Source: Oxalobacteraceae bacterium (GTDB taxonomy: Bacteria; Pseudomonadota; Gammaproteobacteria; Burkholderiales; Burkholderiaceae_D). Taken from it: 7,035 bases of DNA. Each line of letters opens with the position of its first letter. The stretch's first letter is position 1. Location of the stretch: assembly GCA_947487325.1 (NCBI GenBank), contig CANKWG010000121.1, positions 1 to 7,035 of the forward strand, written 5' to 3'. A program made the position numbers and the translations under genes. Below are positions 5,293-7,035 of the stretch, piece after piece. The notes under the pieces were generated by a model. That model saw only the letters and a list, made by a program, of their open reading frames with translations, searched no databases and was not told the origin of the DNA.

Positions 5293-6870
5293 ATGAACGC
5301 TACCCATCACCCGATATCGCATCTGGTGCGAGACACTTCACTCAACGATGCGACGCAGCCCGTTCAAGCAAGTGCATCCATACCTGCTGTTGATCTCGGT
5401 CCGAATGTACGACCGGGCGAAGCACTGCAGGTGCTATACATTACCTCTGCGAAAGATTTTCCGGAAGAAGTTGAAGCGATGGAAGAGAGTTTCGATCGGC
5501 ACCAGCTGAATGCCGGTCTTCTGGATCTCGGGGATATCGAGGGCGCTGATGAAGTGGAGAAGCAACGCGACCTCGAGTCACAGATCGCACTCTTGCACAA
5601 AGAGGGGCGAATAAATGATGCGACCTTGGTGATCATTAGCATGCATGGCGATGACGAGGTGGCACCTGCAGATCACGATGCCCCTTCGAACAACGTGAGT
5701 GATGGCGTCGAAAATGCACCTGACAAAAATAAGGTTAAAATCAAAAACTATATGCTCAGTGTCCTTGGTGGCGCTTTGAAAATTGATTTTCAGTGGTTGA
5801 TCTCCCGTGTACGGAACACCATGGGTGATGGTGTTCCGTATAAAGGTCAAATACACCTGATCGCGTGCGGAGCAAAGCGGTGTATGGATTTGGTTGCCGA
5901 TGATGGGTTTAGTTATGTTGCTTATGGTGGCAAGAAAAGTGTCTACGTCCTCGATGGACAGATTACTTCTCTGGCAGTGATTGATCTGCTGGGTCAGTGT
6001 CATCGGGATCGGATCGCATTTCCGACACCTGAAAAAATCGCAGAGCATGCGGCATCGATCAGTGGAGCGACAGTCTCCTTCAAAACGCTAACCCAATCAG
6101 CGTCTTTCTCGGCGCTCAAATCCAACCCCCAGCCCATGGTGATTACTAGGGCTGGCAAAGAGGGCTTAGCAACGAAGGCGGCGCGGGTTCTGGAAGAAAA
6201 GTTGGCGCACGGAAGTGCTTCTGCCGTTAAAAAAACGATAGAGAAATTTGGCGAAGATATTTGGATACACCTCGACGAGCAATCAATTTTTGAAGTGGTT
6301 GAGTCCGGCAGGGATGTCGTCAAGAAATTGACAGTGCTAGCGGATCATAATTGGCCTTTGGATGTTGTAGATGACGAGGGAAATTCACTACTGCATCTCG
6401 CTGCAGAGACGGAAGATCTGGAGCTGATTGATTTTTGTTTGGATGCTGAACTAAATATCAATGCAAAAAATAAGGCAGGTGAAAGGCCATTGCACGTTGC
6501 TGTGTCAGCGGGATCTGTCGGTGCGGTCAGGCGTCTGGTCAAGGCCGGGGCAAATCCGAGTACGTGGTTTATCTTCGGGGATGAAAAATACAATCTCCTT
6601 CACATCGCGATTGGATTTAGAAATAAGGAAGTCATTAAAGCCATGCTGGAATCACCTCTTTTGGAAATCAACGCAGTCACGGGCTATGGAAAAAAATCTG
6701 CGCTACATTTCGCCGCAGAGATGGGTAACAGCAGGGCAATCGGTTTGCTCGCGGCCAAGCGCGCAGATTTGAACATCAAGGACAAAAATGGCGATACGCC
6801 GCTTCAGCTTGCGCTGAAGCTCGGAAAAATGGAAGCTTCGAAAGCTTTGCAGGAAGCCGGGGCAATCTGA
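5293..6870 (+). CDS. Caspase-fold (clan CD-like) cysteine peptidase fused to ankyrin repeats, unnamed family
   Basis: I cannot assign this 525-residue protein to a named family. Residues 1-43 are Ala/Ser/Thr/Pro-rich and probably disordered. Residues 44-235 alternate strands and helices as in the caspase fold: ALQVLYIT, helix, AGLLDLGD, helix, TLVIISMHGDDE with His118-Gly119, an acidic insert (123-148), helix, then QIHLIACGAKR with Cys192. Hydrophobic strand then HG, and hydrophobic strand then AC, is the clan CD His/Cys dyad pattern, also seen in C80 toxin self-processing domains. About five ankyrin repeats cover 360-525 (NSLLHLAA, RPLHVAV, NLLHIAI, SALHFAA, TPLQLAL), and degenerate ones probably start near 298. 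There is no signal peptide or membrane segment. The ATG at 5293 is chosen because the in-frame ATG at 5155 falls inside a -10 element; neither has a Shine-Dalgarno. The gene is AT-richer than the box genes. It may be a secreted effector, a toxin or a defence protease; proteolysis itself is inferred. Confidence 0.72.
   Translation: MNATHHPISHLVRDTSLNDATQPVQASASIPAVDLGPNVRPGEALQVLYITSAKDFPEEVEAMEESFDRHQLNAGLLDLGDIEGADEVEKQRDLESQIALLHKEGRINDATLVIISMHGDDEVAPADHDAPSNNVSDGVENAPDKNKVKIKNYMLSVLGGALKIDFQWLISRVRNTMGDGVPYKGQIHLIACGAKRCMDLVADDGFSYVAYGGKKSVYVLDGQITSLAVIDLLGQCHRDRIAFPTPEKIAEHAASISGATVSFKTLTQSASFSALKSNPQPMVITRAGKEGLATKAARVLEEKLAHGSASAVKKTIEKFGEDIWIHLDEQSIFEVVESGRDVVKKLTVLADHNWPLDVVDDEGNSLLHLAAETEDLELIDFCLDAELNINAKNKAGERPLHVAVSAGSVGAVRRLVKAGANPSTWFIFGDEKYNLLHIAIGFRNKEVIKAMLESPLLEINAVTGYGKKSALHFAAEMGNSRAIGLLAAKRADLNIKDKNGDTPLQLALKLGKMEASKALQEAGAI
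5810..5840. repeat. Perfect 13-bp inverted repeat with 5-nt loop inside the caspase-like domain
   Basis: The left arm TACGGAACACCAT (5810-5822), loop GGGTG (5823-5827) and right arm ATGGTGTTCCGTA (5828-5840) are perfectly self-complementary. They encode residues about 173-183, just before the strand carrying Cys192. The mRNA would form a very stable hairpin in mid-gene. No T-run follows on either strand. Confidence 0.9.
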
Positions 6871-6877
6871 GGCCCAA

Positions 6878-6897
6878 GGCGACTTGTGGTCATCGCC
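6878..6897. other. Weak stem-loop in the convergent intergenic region
   Basis: GGCGA (6878-6882) and TCGCC (6893-6897) form a 5-bp stem with a 10-nt loop in the 58-nt gap between two converging genes (6871-6928). Its location suits a shared terminator, but there is no T-run on either side. Confidence 0.25.
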
Positions 6898-6928
6898 GTC
6901 GGCGTCTCCCTGCATCTATGTGTTGAGA

Positions 6929-7035
6929 TTAGAGTTTTGCCGGACCAGATTTAATCGTCGGTTCACGCTTTGCAATGATGGCATCCCCAACCCGGCTTCC
7001 CGATTTGCGGCCAAGTTGATCCAGAATAAACCGGC
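6929..7035 (-). CDS. C-terminal end of an unidentified protein, 5' part beyond the right edge
   Basis: Thirty-four codons and a TAA are visible, read from the right edge. The sequence begins RFILDQLGRKSG and ends in a Lys-containing tail, SGPAKL. Its hydrophilic, balanced composition looks coding, but I recognise no motif and name no function. A second minus frame is also open here (39 codons, stopping at TAG near 6917) but has a less protein-like composition. The gene converges on the ankyrin gene with 58 nt between stops, so it is not in that operon. Confidence 0.5.
   Translation of the reverse strand, partial: RFILDQLGRKSGSRVGDAIIAKREPTIKSGPAKL

Noticed and set aside
6801..6820. GCTTCAG/CTGAAGC 7-bp inverted repeat near the end of the ankyrin gene, and small palindromes GAAGCTTC and AAAGCTTT at 6832-6848
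   Set aside because: They are short, lie in coding sequence encoding a normal ankyrin helix, and are within what chance and codon bias produce.
5293..6870. Assignment to the OspC/CopC ADP-riboxanase effectors, which also have a catalytic domain followed by ankyrin repeats
   Set aside because: The overall layout is similar, but I could not place the OspC catalytic motifs. The visible strand-HG and strand-AC pattern fits a caspase fold better. A profile search could reopen this.

Overview
The window looks like part of a betaproteobacterial chromosome, probably Burkholderiales or Rhodocyclales. The evidence is moderate GC content, a divergent boxR/boxD pair, and a benzoate-CoA ligase plus alpha/beta hydrolase behind boxD. 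That arrangement is typical of the aerobic box pathway, in which benzoate is activated to benzoyl-CoA, epoxidised by BoxAB, ring-opened by BoxC and oxidised by BoxD. The genus cannot be read from the sequence.

Layout. Positions 1-3967 hold three genes on the minus strand, transcribed right to left: boxD (3967-2399), a benzoate-CoA ligase (2295-706) and an alpha/beta hydrolase that overlaps the ligase end by 11 nt and runs off the left edge (716-1). boxA, boxB and boxC are not in the window. Positions 3968-4183 are a divergent control region. It contains overlapping candidate promoters for boxD (leftward) and boxR (rightward), with two TGCA boxes 21 nt apart lying over their -10 and -35 elements. 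boxR (4184-5056, plus) encodes the XRE/shikimate-kinase-like regulator expected to sense benzoyl-CoA. Ligase, dehydrogenase and regulator therefore form one substrate-responsive catabolic unit.

To the right the character changes. After a 236-nt non-coding stretch with its own candidate promoter and a nested stem-loop, a plus-strand gene (5293-6870) encodes a 525-residue protein I cannot assign to a named family. Its N-terminal half has the strand-His-Gly ... strand-Cys pattern of caspase-fold (clan CD) cysteine peptidases, and its C-terminal half consists of ankyrin repeats. It is more AT-rich than the box genes, has no signal peptide or membrane segment, and carries a perfect 13-bp inverted repeat inside its coding sequence. 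It is the most novel item here and looks unrelated to benzoate metabolism. It may be a secreted effector, a toxin or a defence/regulatory protease. A convergent minus-strand gene of unknown function ends at 6929 and enters from the right edge.

I saw no rRNA, tRNA, CRISPR array, insertion sequence or convincing intrinsic terminator.
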